This document shows, one piece after another, positions 1 through 8,913 of a DNA stretch of 28,634 nt. The notes beneath the pieces were generated by a model. It did not search any database, was not told the origin of the DNA, and worked only from the letters and a program-made list of their open reading frames with translations. A program made the position numbers and the translations under genes. The DNA lies in contig BFEA01000524.1 of assembly GCA_003427395.1 (NCBI GenBank), forward strand, positions 402,678 through 431,311. The letters run 5' to 3'. The number at the start of each line of letters is the position of its first letter. Position 1 is the first letter of the stretch. The stretch comes from Chara braunii. Its lineage: Eukaryota > Streptophyta > Charophyceae > Charales > Characeae.

Positions 1-48
<48 letters not shown>
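1..48. repeat. (TC)n microsatellite at window start
   Basis: This is an uninterrupted TC dinucleotide tract that starts at the first base, so its true length is unknown. It mirrors the (CT)n tract at the other end of the window, which suggests the contig was broken at microsatellites. Confidence 0.97.
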
Positions 49-51
<3 letters not shown>

Positions 52-64
52 GAGATTGAACCTG

Positions 65-105
65 GCCGCCTAAGGCGGCAGGTCCATTACCCATACACGG
101 ATGGG
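65..105 (+). other. Two small hairpins just upstream of the ribozyme
   Basis: GCCGCC-TAA-GGCGGC forms a 6-bp hairpin at 65-79. CCCAT and ATGGG at 90-105 form a 5-bp hairpin that ends exactly where the first strand of ribozyme stem III begins. They could be structural extensions of the ribozyme transcript or chance folds. Confidence 0.4.
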
Positions 106-162
106 CAGACTGTTGGGGTTCAACCTCCTGATGAGTCGGTGAAAGTCCGATGAAACAGTCTG
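106..162 (+). ncRNA. Hammerhead ribozyme, type III topology
   Basis: All hammerhead core elements are present in order. The first strand of stem III is at 106-113 and the predicted cleavage nucleotide U17 is T114, giving a GUU triplet. Stem I is a hairpin at 115-127 (GGGGT/ACCTC with a TCA loop and one G-U pair). The core CTGATGA is at 128-134. Stem II is GTCGG (135-139) with CCGAT (147-151) around a 7-nt loop. The core GAA is at 152-154, and the second strand of stem III at 155-162 pairs perfectly over 8 bp with 106-113. Stem III is the open one, which defines type III. Self-cleavage would fall between 114 and 115. Two features are suboptimal: the 10.1-11.1 pair is G-U instead of G-C, and the cleavage triplet is GUU rather than GUC. 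Plant retrozymes carry type III hammerheads in their LTRs, but no second copy is visible here, so host-element identity is inference. Confidence 0.82.
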
Positions 163-170
163 GCACAGTC

Positions 171-480
171 AAGTTTTTCTCCCCCCTTTTTTTTTCCTGC
201 CCGTCCGTTCGAAACGAACGGGCACGCAATTTCTCAAAAAAGGAAAAAAGACAAAAAAAAAAAAAATCTAGACAAAATCTATAAAAAAAAAATCTAACTG
301 AATCTAAAAAGAAAGAAAAAAAAAAACTTACCTAAATCGTGGCTGCCCGTTTCTAACGGGCGCCTGTCTCATTGGCTGGGGACTAAAGTGCCCTAGTCAC
401 TTCCTATAGCGCCATGTGGCGCTCCACGTTAGTTTAGTTTTAGTTTTTTTTTTTTTTTTTTCCCAAATTAAAAAAAGAAA
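171..480. other. A/T-tract rich stretch with two GC hairpins
   Basis: Long poly-T and poly-A tracts lie downstream of the ribozyme. Two hairpins share the sequence CCGTT/AACGG: one near 205-223 (arms around GAAA) and one near 345-361 (GCCCGTT-TCT-AACGGGC). No gene is recognisable. The sequence may be the body of the ribozyme-bearing element. Confidence 0.45.
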
Positions 481-514
481 TCTTGATTTGAACGTGTCAC
501 CCTCACGCAGGGGC

Positions 515-750
515 CACTTTGATCTGCGCGCGGCAGATCTCAGTCGTGCGATCTTGAGGATCGCGCGGCCGAGATCGGCCTCGCCCAACTGCCTTGGGCT
601 GCTCCAAAAGGAGCTAGCCCGATAGGATGCTACTTCTCAGATTCGATCCCGGTATCTGCTGGGTGACAGTCGTCTGCTATAATCTACTGGGCTAGCTCCT
701 ATCACGACAGTGATAGGAGCAGCTCTTCTATAAGGAGAGCTAGCCCAGTT
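515..750. repeat. Cluster of perfect or near-perfect hairpins
   Basis: Four successive palindromes are visible. GATCTGC/GCAGATC lies at 521-539 and a 9-bp stem with one G-T pair at 545-567. GGCCGA/TCGGCC lies at 567-580, and an 11-bp perfect stem with a 4-nt loop at 695-720. The motif GGAGCTAGCCC also recurs in both orientations near 610-620, 689-699 and 735-748. No coding region is supported. Confidence 0.7.
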
Positions 751-790
751 GCCACCCCTCGAGTCGGGGCTTAGCAGGCCGCACCCGCCT

Positions 791-930
791 ATGGCCTTGC
801 AGGCTCTGCCTGTCTGCGGCCCTGCAAGCCCTCCTTGCCTACCTGTGGCCTTGCAGGCCAAGTCTGCCTGCCTGTGGCCTCGCCGGCCCAGTCTGCCTGC
901 CTGTGGCCTCGCAGGCCCTGCCGACAAGCC
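791..930. repeat. 29-bp GC-rich minisatellite
   Basis: About five diverged copies of a 29-bp unit built on CCTGTGGCCTTGCAGGCC are present. The last three copies are nearly identical and exactly 29 bp apart. Each unit contains a GGCCT/AGGCC dyad. Open frames across it are products of repeat composition. Confidence 0.8.
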
Positions 931-1099
931 TTACCCCATCAGTAGACCTCGTGGTCTTGGCATTGGCCTGTCAAGCCCTGAAGGATATGTCGTCCTTCCT
1001 CCCTGCGTCGCGGTCCTATACCCGGCGCACCCCTCCTTTTAGCTTACTTAAGCCCTGAATCGCGTGGCTTAGCAGCCGTGCGATATTATTTTAGACAGA

Positions 1100-1570
1100 C
1101 TAGGTGTAGTTCTAGTTTTCCCATGACCGCACACTACTGCGGCCTCATCGAGAACCGAGGAAGACAGTGTTGACTCCCGTTGTTTCGAACGAACGTCGAT
1201 GACGTCACACGTCACCGACGTCAAGCTTTAGGTCTCTCAGTTATAGGATTGGTTTGAATAAACTTTGGCAACGTCAATCTCATCATGTTTCCCAATCCAA
1301 AAAAAGGTCGGGCGGTGTCTGACCTTGAAATAATCGGGCAGAAACCCTCTCAGGGGTTTCTGTCCCGACAACGACTTGGAAAGGGGGCTCTGCACTCTTC
1401 GTCGTTCGATGGCACGTTGAAGGGGCAATGCAGGAGGCCTCGTCCCTGCATCCGCTACGTTGCGAGGTTGGAAAAATACGGGATGCATGATGCATCCGTT
1501 GACAACGTCGTGACATTGTCCCTGCATTTGAGGTAAGTCTCTAATCTCCCTGCTGATCTTACGACTTTCA
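1100..1570. other. Unassigned sequence with one strong hairpin
   Basis: No gene or known family is recognised. A roughly 13-bp stem with a single bulged base lies at 1335-1367 (CAGAAACCC pairing with GGGTTTCTG), and a GGATGCAT/ATGCATCC dyad lies near 1481-1497. Overlapping open frames on both strands show no recognisable domain. Confidence 0.4.
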
Positions 1571-1576
1571 TTGATA

Positions 1577-1905
1577 TGATGAGCAAAATTGAATGAATCT
1601 ACCGCTACAAGCCGTAAATATGCATTCCTACGTGTGTGTGTGTGTGACAGAAACAAAGTCCTATCGTTGGAAGTACCATGTAGTTGACGGCGCGATTCAC
1701 ACACACCGTCAACTACATGGTACTTCCAACGATAGGATAAGCAAAATCGAATGAATCTACCGCTACAACGTGTAAATATGCATTCCTACGTGGGTATGTG
1801 TTAGAGTGTGTGTGTGAATTGCGCCTCAGCTACATGGTACTTCCAACGATAGGATGAGCAAAATTGAATGAGTCTACCGCTACAACAAGTAAATATGCAT
1901 TCCTC

Positions 1906-1950
<45 letters not shown>
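1577..1950. repeat. Three diverged tandem copies ending in (GT)n tracts
   Basis: The sequence GAGCAAAATTGAATGAATC... through AAATATGCATTCCT recurs three times, near 1580, 1738 and 1856, and each copy is followed by a GT-rich tract. The GT tract after copy three reaches about 1950. The spacers between copies contain a further shared sequence (ACTACATGGTACTTCCAACGATAGG). Confidence 0.85.
1660..1736. repeat. Perfect 31-bp inverted repeat, 15-bp spacer
   Basis: Bases 1660-1690 are the exact reverse complement of 1706-1736. The inner 15 bases are CA-rich. The arms contain the same sequence that separates the tandem copies on either side, so the inverted repeat is one copy of that spacer flipped next to another. 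Confidence 0.95.
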
Positions 1951-1982
1951 CAGAAACAAAGTCAAGGCAATTGGGTAGATAA

Positions 1983-3300
1983 ATGTCGAAGGTCGGACGA
2001 CTGTCCACCTTAGTGCTCCCCTTCACACTCCTTCAATGTATGGCCACGTTGAATATGTGGCTACCATGTTGTGCATGCACACCCTCGCTTATGCAAGTGT
2101 TTATGGTTGTCATGACACTGTGCATGTTGCCATCGCACGATCTGGGAGTAACTGCACCGCATGTTTTCGGAACTCAGGAGAACACTTGCCCTCGTCTGCC
2201 AATGAACTTTGTTAAGGGAAAGAGAGAGAAAGAGAGGACGAAGAGCATGAGGAGGAAGATATTGACAAGGAAGAAGAGCATGATGACGACGGACAATGTA
2301 AAGAGGAGGAACACGAAAGTGGGAAGAGAATGAGGAGGACAAAAAACATCGGAAAGAGGAAAAGCACATCGATTGGAAGACCGAGGAGGAGGAAGAGCGG
2401 ATTCAAAGCCGGTTCTGTGTTTTGACGTGCACCATTTTCTCGATTCTAGTCGGTTATATTTTTCACGTTCACCATTCAGTTACACAGGCTTGGTATGGTT
2501 TCTCGATTCATACGAGTCACCCACGGAGGAGCATGGGGGCATGCTAATTTTCTCTATCTCGATCCTATCTAAACACACACACACATGCGGTGCTTTCTTG
2601 TTTGTGGAGTTCTATGTCTTAGGTAAGTTGCTTCTTGCCTTCCACCTTTTTATGGATCAAATAAATATATGTATATATCGTATATGCGCAAGTATGCCGC
2701 TTCGGTGGCAAACGAGTGTGTGGGCACTTGGCGTCGAGTGTGTTGGCACTTGGCGTTGAACTAACAAACGTGGAGAACCGTGCACTTTTTATTATATTGC
2801 CTATCCATACTTTTTCGTTATGGATGGTTTCTCATGATTTGTGAAGGGAATGAGAGAGAGAGAGGGTCTGGGTTGTTTTAAGACAACACACACACATATC
2901 CAACAGACACCGAGTTCAGCAAACAGTCTAGCACGATCATGTTTTTTTTTTCTTGTATGCTTGTTTATATCAAACATGACAAGACACACACACACACGTT
3001 GGACTCCCTGCCCCGACATTGCATGCACAAAGCAGTTCTCTCTTTATTTTTGTGAAATCAATCCCAAATATAATAATGCCCAAAATCAGAGTTGTCAGCC
3101 TCAAGGCTCAAGCTGCTTCTGAATCTGCACAAGGTTTTGGATATTATGGTTGTTTTTCGGCATGCAGCATGCCTGGTTGTTGTTGTGCCAGATATGGAGG
3201 AAGACTGTTATTTTCGGCATGTTCTCTCCTCACGTTTGAGAGATGATTGACAATCTCTCAACTTTTGTGGCACACCCTTAGGATAATCTTGACTTCAGAG
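1983..3300. other. Unassigned region with purine-rich stretch
   Basis: Purine-rich GAGGAAGA sequence at about 2215-2400 gives overlapping open frames rich in K, R and E on one strand and S, L and F on the other. Short (CA)n tracts occur near 2573-2584, 2885-2896 and 2985-2997. I recognise no protein domain, splice structure or RNA gene. Confidence 0.4.
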
Positions 3301-3439
3301 ACATGTCACATTTGTTCTATCAAACCACTGTTACAATGTGTGTTTGTGTCTGATGAATGTGGGTTGTGTGGATGTGGATCTGGGTAAGTGCTCATGGTTG
3401 AGAGGTAGAGGCAAAGAAACGGGTAACTGTTCATGGTTG

Positions 3440-3680
3440 AGAAAGAGATAGACATACACACATAGATACACAATGAACGAGAGGCAGATACACAAACATA
3501 GATACAGAGTGACACAGATACACAATGACACTGATAGATAGTGATACTGACACAAAGTGACACGGACACAAAGTGACACGGACACACAATGACACATACA
3601 CAATGACACATACACAATGACACACAAATACATAGTGGCACTGACACACAATGACGAACACAGTGAAACACACGGAGAGT
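3440..3680. repeat. Degenerate short-period CACA/ATGACA repeat
   Basis: The words GACACA, CACAATGACACA and ACATACACA recur many times with a variable spacing of roughly 12-18 bp. This composition keeps all three minus-strand frames open and produces C/V-rich open frames that should not be read as a protein. Confidence 0.75.
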
Positions 3681-4410
3681 CACAAAGAGAGAGAGAAAGC
3701 CTTATAGTCGTCGGCAGTCATCGTTGTTGTCGTGCGTTTTCCCTTGACTGCAAGGCACCCTCATCCTGACTATACCAGACCAGAAAGATACCCTGTATAT
3801 GTTCATAATCACGATTTAGTTATTATTATTATTATTGTTACCATGTTCACCGACAGTCGACGACGTACACGTGTGCGACGTGAGTAGAATCTGACGATGT
3901 GTTGCCTTGCTTTGGGACAAGGTAAAACCTTTTGTCTTTGAGATTGCCCTGTGCGTTTGCTCGGCCTGCTTCGGTTACTCACCATCAGTGAAGATGAAAA
4001 TTTGTAGGATGTGTTATGCATATGTTGATGATGTTGCGAGGAATGAGCCCTCGCAGGGCCCTTATTAGACATGCACATGTTACGGGCAGTGACCCTCAAC
4101 AAGCGTTGTGCCCGCCCTTAGTGAAGGTGGACCTGATTATTCACAAGAGACCAAAACTTGACATTTTTTCATATGTGCATACTTAGACAGTTGCAACATG
4201 TCAGTTCGTTACAAGGAAACGTGAGTCTCCCAGTTATTTCCCGGAACATGGAATGCGTTGTACAGTTGAAGCCCAAGGTCGAGTGGTTGCGCCCTGGACA
4301 CACGCATTGTGAGAACGACACATCACTCAGCAGCTGCGGATGAATGAAAATGCATCATTATCGTCACACAATTGTCGTAAGCCAATGAGAGAGTGGCAAA
4401 CACTTGTGGC
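3681..4410. other. Unassigned sequence upstream of the left inverted arm
   Basis: A short (TTA)n tract lies at 3819-3837. Otherwise no recognisable gene, RNA or element is seen. The outer boundary of the left LTR-like arm may lie within the last tens of bases. Confidence 0.35.
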
Positions 4411-5428
4411 CTAGGCAGGCAATGTGGACACGCTGCTGCAATGTTGCGCAAGGGCCTGCATGTGCGCTAGCGGCCATTGTCGGGTTGTAGGCCGCGAGTA
4501 GAAGGAGGTGAGAACATGGTAGTAGAGCGTGAGCGGGTGAGTCAATGTTGTTTGCAGTGAATCAAGTGAGCAAACATTGTGCATAGCCAATCGAGTGAGC
4601 CAAATGTTATACGCAGTCAATCGAGAGAGCGAAGGTTGTGTGTTGCCAATCGAGTGAGTGAATGAGGTAGACTATGTTGTATTATGTGGTGTGCTTACAC
4701 TTTGACGATAACCTTGGTCACGGTAGAGGGAAGAAAGTGAGATAAATAAAGTGTTGATGTATGAGCTCTAACCAAGTCTCGATCGAGACGACTAATGTTA
4801 GGATGAGGGAGTTTGTCCCCATCGCCTCATATATACCCATGTATCAGGCTGTACATACTACCCCATATTACAATGCATGCATTTGTGCCTGAATATATGA
4901 ATCTGCAATTTTTTTTTTCTTTACTAAATCTAAGTTAAGAGAAGTGTTATGCATATATGAACAATCATTTGAAATGACTTTGTATTCCTTATATTGTAAA
5001 TGTCGATTTTGTTGTCTGGTTGTTAGTATAAGTTGTGCATGGCTGACTATTTCTGAAAACACATGGTGAGAACGAGAAGCTCTCGTATGGGCTGTCTCAC
5101 CGTGGGTGTGTTTATTTAGGGTAAATGAGGCAACGAGAATGTGGACTCCGTAAAGTCTTGTTCTGCTTGATATGATCTCCTAACATTGACGAGGGTTGGG
5201 ATTACTGCATAAGTTATTGATTTGCATATGGTTATGTATGCTTGGGATTAGTGATTGGCTAACCTAGGATATATGTATGTATCCTTGTTGAAACACTCAG
5301 ACTAACGCTCACCTTCTCTAAGTTAGACTGACTCAAGTCAAAAGTCAGTTGAAGGTCTTCTGAGAAATACGTAATGAGGTGAGAGTTCCCATGTAAACTT
5401 CCTCATTAGGTATTTCATTGAGTCATTG
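4411..5428 (+). mobile_element. Left arm of long inverted repeat, LTR-like
   Basis: This roughly 1.02-kb segment is the diverged reverse complement of 10113-11115 along its whole length, with a few indels. It holds four 30-bp repeats (4537-4660), a TATA-like CATATATAC near 4828 and many AT-rich words, in the order expected for LTR enhancers followed by a promoter. A PBS-like TGGCGACGGCGC follows at 5654, in the + direction, which fits an LTR reading left to right. An alternative reading is a smaller LTR at 4796-5185, bounded by TGTTAGGA and TCCTAACA. No gag or pol coding is visible downstream, so any element is non-coding or gutted. Confidence 0.65.
4537..4660 (+). repeat. Four 30-bp direct repeats inside left arm
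   Basis: Units of about 30 bp share CAATCGAGTGAGC and a TTGTG-containing second half, and the same block is conserved inverted in the right arm near 10865-10990. In LTRs such short direct repeats upstream of a TATA box usually act as enhancers. Here that role is inferred from position only. Confidence 0.65.
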
Positions 5429-6192
5429 AATCACGTATGCATGATCTTAGTGGAAATGCAAGGTGAGGCGGTTGCAAAAAGAGAATTAACTATCGAGGAC
5501 GAAGTAGGAAGGACGATACAAGGGTAATATATTATAGGGTAAGTACGAGAAAGTAACTTAAAACGTGACAGAAAAGTGTCATAGTATTGCTTGCACTTAT
5601 AACAGTACTAAGTCATCCTGCTAGGAAAAATTATATGCTCGAGTCAGTCCTTCTGGCGACGGCGCAACCTCACATCTTCCTATGTTCATTCCTTCCTTTC
5701 TTTTTGGAAAGTCAATAGGCGTACTCAAGGATTTTCCCTTACCGCCTTCCTCTTATTCTTTCGATTCCTAACTTATAGGCCTTAGGCAACATAACAAATA
5801 AATATTTATGTGCAGGCGTACAACTTGTAGAAGCTAATGGATAAGAGTTAAATTGGTGCAATACACAAGTTAATGCATTACACCTACACAATTAAGGAAA
5901 TACGGATACGAACAATGTTAAACTGGAACTATGTAGGGGTGAGATGGTAACGGGGTCGAAACAACCCGCATACAGTTTTTGTATGATCATAACTAAGCAT
6001 TCTTTGTTATACAAGAATTAGTTCAAAGGCAAGATCGAGACCTAACCTCGATAATTAATTCGCTTGTAACAATCTCTTATACAGAATCGAGGATGAGAAA
6101 GTGTGTATCCGGACCTATGAACCTTATAATGGATTTGGTTGCCCCTATCATCGATACTCATCAAGGTTGTAGTGGTCGTTTACTTCAGAGAA
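5429..6192. other. Non-coding spacer after left arm with PBS-like site
   Basis: The homology to the right arm stops near 5428. At 5652-5668 the sequence CTGGCGACGGCGCAACC resembles gypsy primer-binding sites of the TGGCG type and would place the LTR end near 5650. The rest lacks long open frames and recognisable domains. Confidence 0.4.
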
Positions 6193-6200
6193 TGTTAAGC

Positions 6201-6544
6201 CTGTGTAGCACACCGAACATGTTCGGAGTTTTTTCGAACGTTCGAACATGTTCAGGTGTTCGGTCGAACGCCACCCGAACGTGTTCGGCCGAACATATTA
6301 AAAAAAAAAAAAAAAAAAAACAACATTTTTTTTGGTTTTTCTGGTTACGAATTTGACCGTACCTCCAAGGCAAACGTTGTTTGTATTATTATTTTACATA
6401 ACATATATATTTTTTTCAGATTTTTTGGAGAACTTCTTTTTTTTTAATATTTTTTCGTTCGCGTTCGGAGAGTTTCGCCGCTCGTTCGCGTTCGGTCCCG
6501 AACGTCCGGGTTTGGGCACCGAAACCGAACATGATGCTACACAG
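6201..6544 (+). mobile_element. hAT-like MITE copy 1, with perfect 8-bp TSD
   Basis: The 10-bp terminal inverted repeats are perfect: CTGTGTAGCA at 6201-6210 and TGCTACACAG at 6535-6544. They are flanked by identical 8-bp duplications, TGTTAAGC, at 6193-6200 and 6545-6552. About 100 bp at each end is packed with GTTCG/CGAAC words, a subterminal repeat pattern typical of transposase binding in hAT elements. The centre is AT-rich with homopolymer runs and has no transposase. An 8-bp TSD with short TIRs points to the hAT superfamily. The perfect TSD implies recent insertion. Confidence 0.9.
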
Positions 6545-6580
6545 TGTTAAGCAATGCATTAAATAGGTAGTTTATCGGAC

Positions 6581-6913
6581 TTGTGTAGCACTGTGTTCGG
6601 GTTCGGAGGCGAACGTGAACAAGCGTCCAAAACCCTCCGAATGCGAACATAAAAAATATTATTTAAAAAAAAAAGTTTTCAGAAAAATCTGAAAATATAT
6701 GTTATGTAAAATATTAATACAAGCAACTTTTACCTTGGAGTCATGTTCAAATTCGTATCCAATCATGAGTTAAAAATCAAAAACTGATTTTTTTTTTTTT
6801 TTACGGAAAACAAATTACGTTCGTCCGAATATGTTCGTGAGTTGTTCACACGAACGCGCAAACACGTAAATGCGAACGTGAAGGGGCACGAACACGTTCG
6901 TCGTGCTACGCAG
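6581..6913 (-). mobile_element. hAT-like MITE copy 2, inverted relative to copy 1
   Basis: The ends are TTGTGTAGCA at 6581-6590 and TGCTACGCAG at 6904-6913, imperfectly inverted, with identical 8-bp flanks TATCGGAC at 6573-6580 and 6914-6921. The AT-rich core is the reverse complement of the core of copy 1 (shared CCAAGG, TTACATAACATATAT and TTTTTCAGA words), so it is the same family in opposite orientation only 36 bp away. It encodes no transposase and depends on an enzyme from elsewhere. Confidence 0.9.
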
Positions 6914-7046
6914 TATCGGACAAAGGACAAAAGTTCGTTTTGGTCTCACAACCTTAATACAGACTTAAGAGAAAGTGAGGCGAAAGCATGGTCGACCAAA
7001 TTCGTTTACAGTAAGCTAAAATAAATGAAATAGATAGCAATAAATC

Positions 7047-7821
7047 CAGGGTTGCCGGCGTTCGGGACCGGCCGAACGCCCGAACCCGAACGCCCGAACG
7101 TTCGGCATCCCCTCTCGACGTGTTCGACCGTTCGGCCGAACGCGGATTAAAAAAAAAAAAAAAAAACAAAAAAACAAAGAATTCTAAAACATTTGAAATA
7201 CAATATATGTTATGCAGAAGAATAAACTAAACAATATTTGCCTCAATGTTATATCCAAATTCTTTGCCAAATTTGAAATAAAAATCGAATTCTAAAAATA
7301 AATACTAATGATGAAAATTAGAAAAAATAAAACAAGAATTAAATTATTGAATGGGCGAGCACATTTTTGGTACCTCCTTCTCTGGCGATTTTTCATTTTT
7401 TTTTGGTTGTGACGTATGCCATGAAAAGATATATATGTGTATCTTACATAATAGAGAACCTACAAACAAAGTTAAAAAAAATAATAAATTGTTTTATGCT
7501 CCGAAATAAAGGAAAAACAAAAAGTGAAAAAAGAAAAAAAAGAAATTTGTGAGTGGGCAAGCAAGTTTTGACACCACCATCTTTGAGGATTTTTCATTTT
7601 TTTTTGGCTTAACCGAATGACCTCAAAATTAATTGCGAGATACCTTACATCACAAAGAACTCACAAGAAAATATTCAGGAAAAAATAATAATATTTTAGT
7701 GCCAAAATATTTTTTTGCAGGTTTCGAACCCCTTCAAGTTCGGGCCCCGTACTTGGACCCAAACGCCCGAACGTTCGGGGTTCAACTTAGGGGCCTCCGT
7801 ACGTTCGGCCTGGCAACCCTG
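7047..7821 (+). mobile_element. hAT-like non-autonomous element, 775 bp
   Basis: The terminal inverted repeats CAGGGTTGCC (7047-7056) and GGCAACCCTG (7812-7821) are perfect over 10 bp. The 8-bp flanks AATAAATC (7039-7046) and AATGCATC (7822-7829) match at 6 of 8 positions. Both subterminal regions are dense in CGAACG/CGTTCG, as in the two MITEs, and the AT-rich core shares ATATATGTTATG with them, so the families are probably related. Inside, a stretch of about 200 bp is duplicated in tandem (near 7350-7540 and 7551-7715), each copy holding GATTTTTCATTTTTTTTTGG. There is no transposase ORF. The open frames inside are short and AT-driven. Confidence 0.82.
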
Positions 7822-8230
7822 AATGCATCTATATTCTCCTTGATCATCGAGAGATTAAGAGAGTCAATATAGTTGTTAACCTCCCAACAACTTAAATTGA
7901 CAGACGTGGTTACATTGACATATTCCCCGAGTATGTAAATTGTAGGAAGGATCTAGCACACACAGACACCTTCCTCAAATTGTTCATTACCCCAACTTCT
8001 AACTATCCTATACCTTAGTTCATTTTTCTAAGGACATTGGTAGGTAGTCGAAGTCCCTAACAACATGACCCTTGCAGGTACTATCGATATAACTGCACAC
8101 CTTTCCAAACGCATCACACTTATCCGCATATCACAGGCTATATCAGTTTCATTAAAGGTTGTCGTTTTGTCGTGATCATCGTCTTACCATACTCGAGTCC
8201 GTTCACTAAGGACCTCGACTGGAAAGCGAG
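7822..8230 (-). mobile_element. Presumed internal region of a minus-strand retrotransposon
   Basis: If the primer-binding site at 8231-8249 is real, this sequence, read on the minus strand, is the start of the internal (leader/gag-side) region. I see no gag, protease or RT motif in it, and the minus-strand open frame at 8138-8323 crosses the primer site itself, so it is unlikely to be coding. Confidence 0.35.
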
Positions 8231-8249
8231 ATCCCCGGCAGCGGCGCCA
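8231..8249 (-). other. Ty3/gypsy-type primer-binding site
   Basis: On the minus strand this reads TGGCGCCGCTGCCGGGGAT, nearly the same as the primer-binding sequence known from plant Tat/Athila gypsy elements (TGGCGCCGTTGCCGGGGA). The preceding minus-strand bases are CGGCA-GG, which is an LTR-end CA followed by a two-base spacer. This predicts a minus-strand LTR from about 8252 outwards to higher coordinates, reaching the right inverted arm. Confidence 0.7.
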
Positions 8250-8698
8250 CCTGCCGGACGCAACGGTCCCACATCCAAACGAAAAGTAATTTTAGTGTCG
8301 GACGTCACAATCGCATTACTCAAGAGTTTTAAATCACTTCAACAAAAATATCACTCCGACCGTGCGCGCCAGCTATACCTCTCACGGCACCTTGCGGCAG
8401 GACAGAGATCCTACGAGGTACAACTCACCTCTACCTGAGGGGTTGTCACCATCGTTAGGTATGTATATCCCTGCTGAGTTACTGACTCACATGCGAAGGT
8501 TTTTACTTGCAATTGTAGAGGTAAGTCAGCTGAGGGCGTTGGCTCAATCGTTGTAGCATAGGTATACGCACAGTTGAACACCCAAGACTGACTCGTATAA
8601 GTGTCGGACATGGGGGCGCTGATCTCCCATACCGACTTACAAATCAGGTCGACTCGACTGACGAACGTTTGCATATACTATGCTTTGACTAGAAATAG

Positions 8699-8913
8699 TT
8701 TCAATATGTAGGACTCACAACCTATCCCTTTTTCGAAGCACGATCCCCTCAATACTGGGATCATCAGAAAGTCGTGAGTAAGACATAAACGCTCCGACCT
8801 AGTAATTTCAATATGTATGACTCACAACCTATTTCTTTTTCGAAGCACGATCCCCTCAATAATGTGATCATCAGGGAGTCGCGCGTAAGACATATACCCA
8901 TCTGACCTAGTGA
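8699..8913. repeat. 107-bp tandem duplication
   Basis: The sequence TTTCAATATGTAGGACTCAC... at 8699-8805 is repeated at 8806-8913 with about a dozen substitutions. Both copies include the word CGAAGCACGATCCCCTCAAT. The mismatches show it is not a recent duplication. Confidence 0.92.

Noticed and set aside
640-670. TTCGATCCCGG as the B box of a tRNA gene
   Set aside because: No A box or acceptor stem at the right distance upstream.
2215-2400. K/R/E-rich open frame as a charged protein or nuclear signal
   Set aside because: It is a purine-rich simple tract. Opposite-strand S/L-rich frames are equally open.
3306-3683. Cys/Val-rich minus-strand ORFs
   Set aside because: All three minus-strand frames are open because of the CACA/ATGACA repeat.
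4796-5185. Short LTR bounded by TGTTAGGA and TCCTAACA
   Set aside because: The right arm keeps only the first end, and homology between the arms continues far beyond both limits, so it is kept only as an alternative.
8720-8775. Minus-strand CTGATGATCCC...GGGGATC...CGAAA as a hammerhead
   Set aside because: A short stem II can be drawn, but GAA does not follow it directly and the outer stems do not pair.
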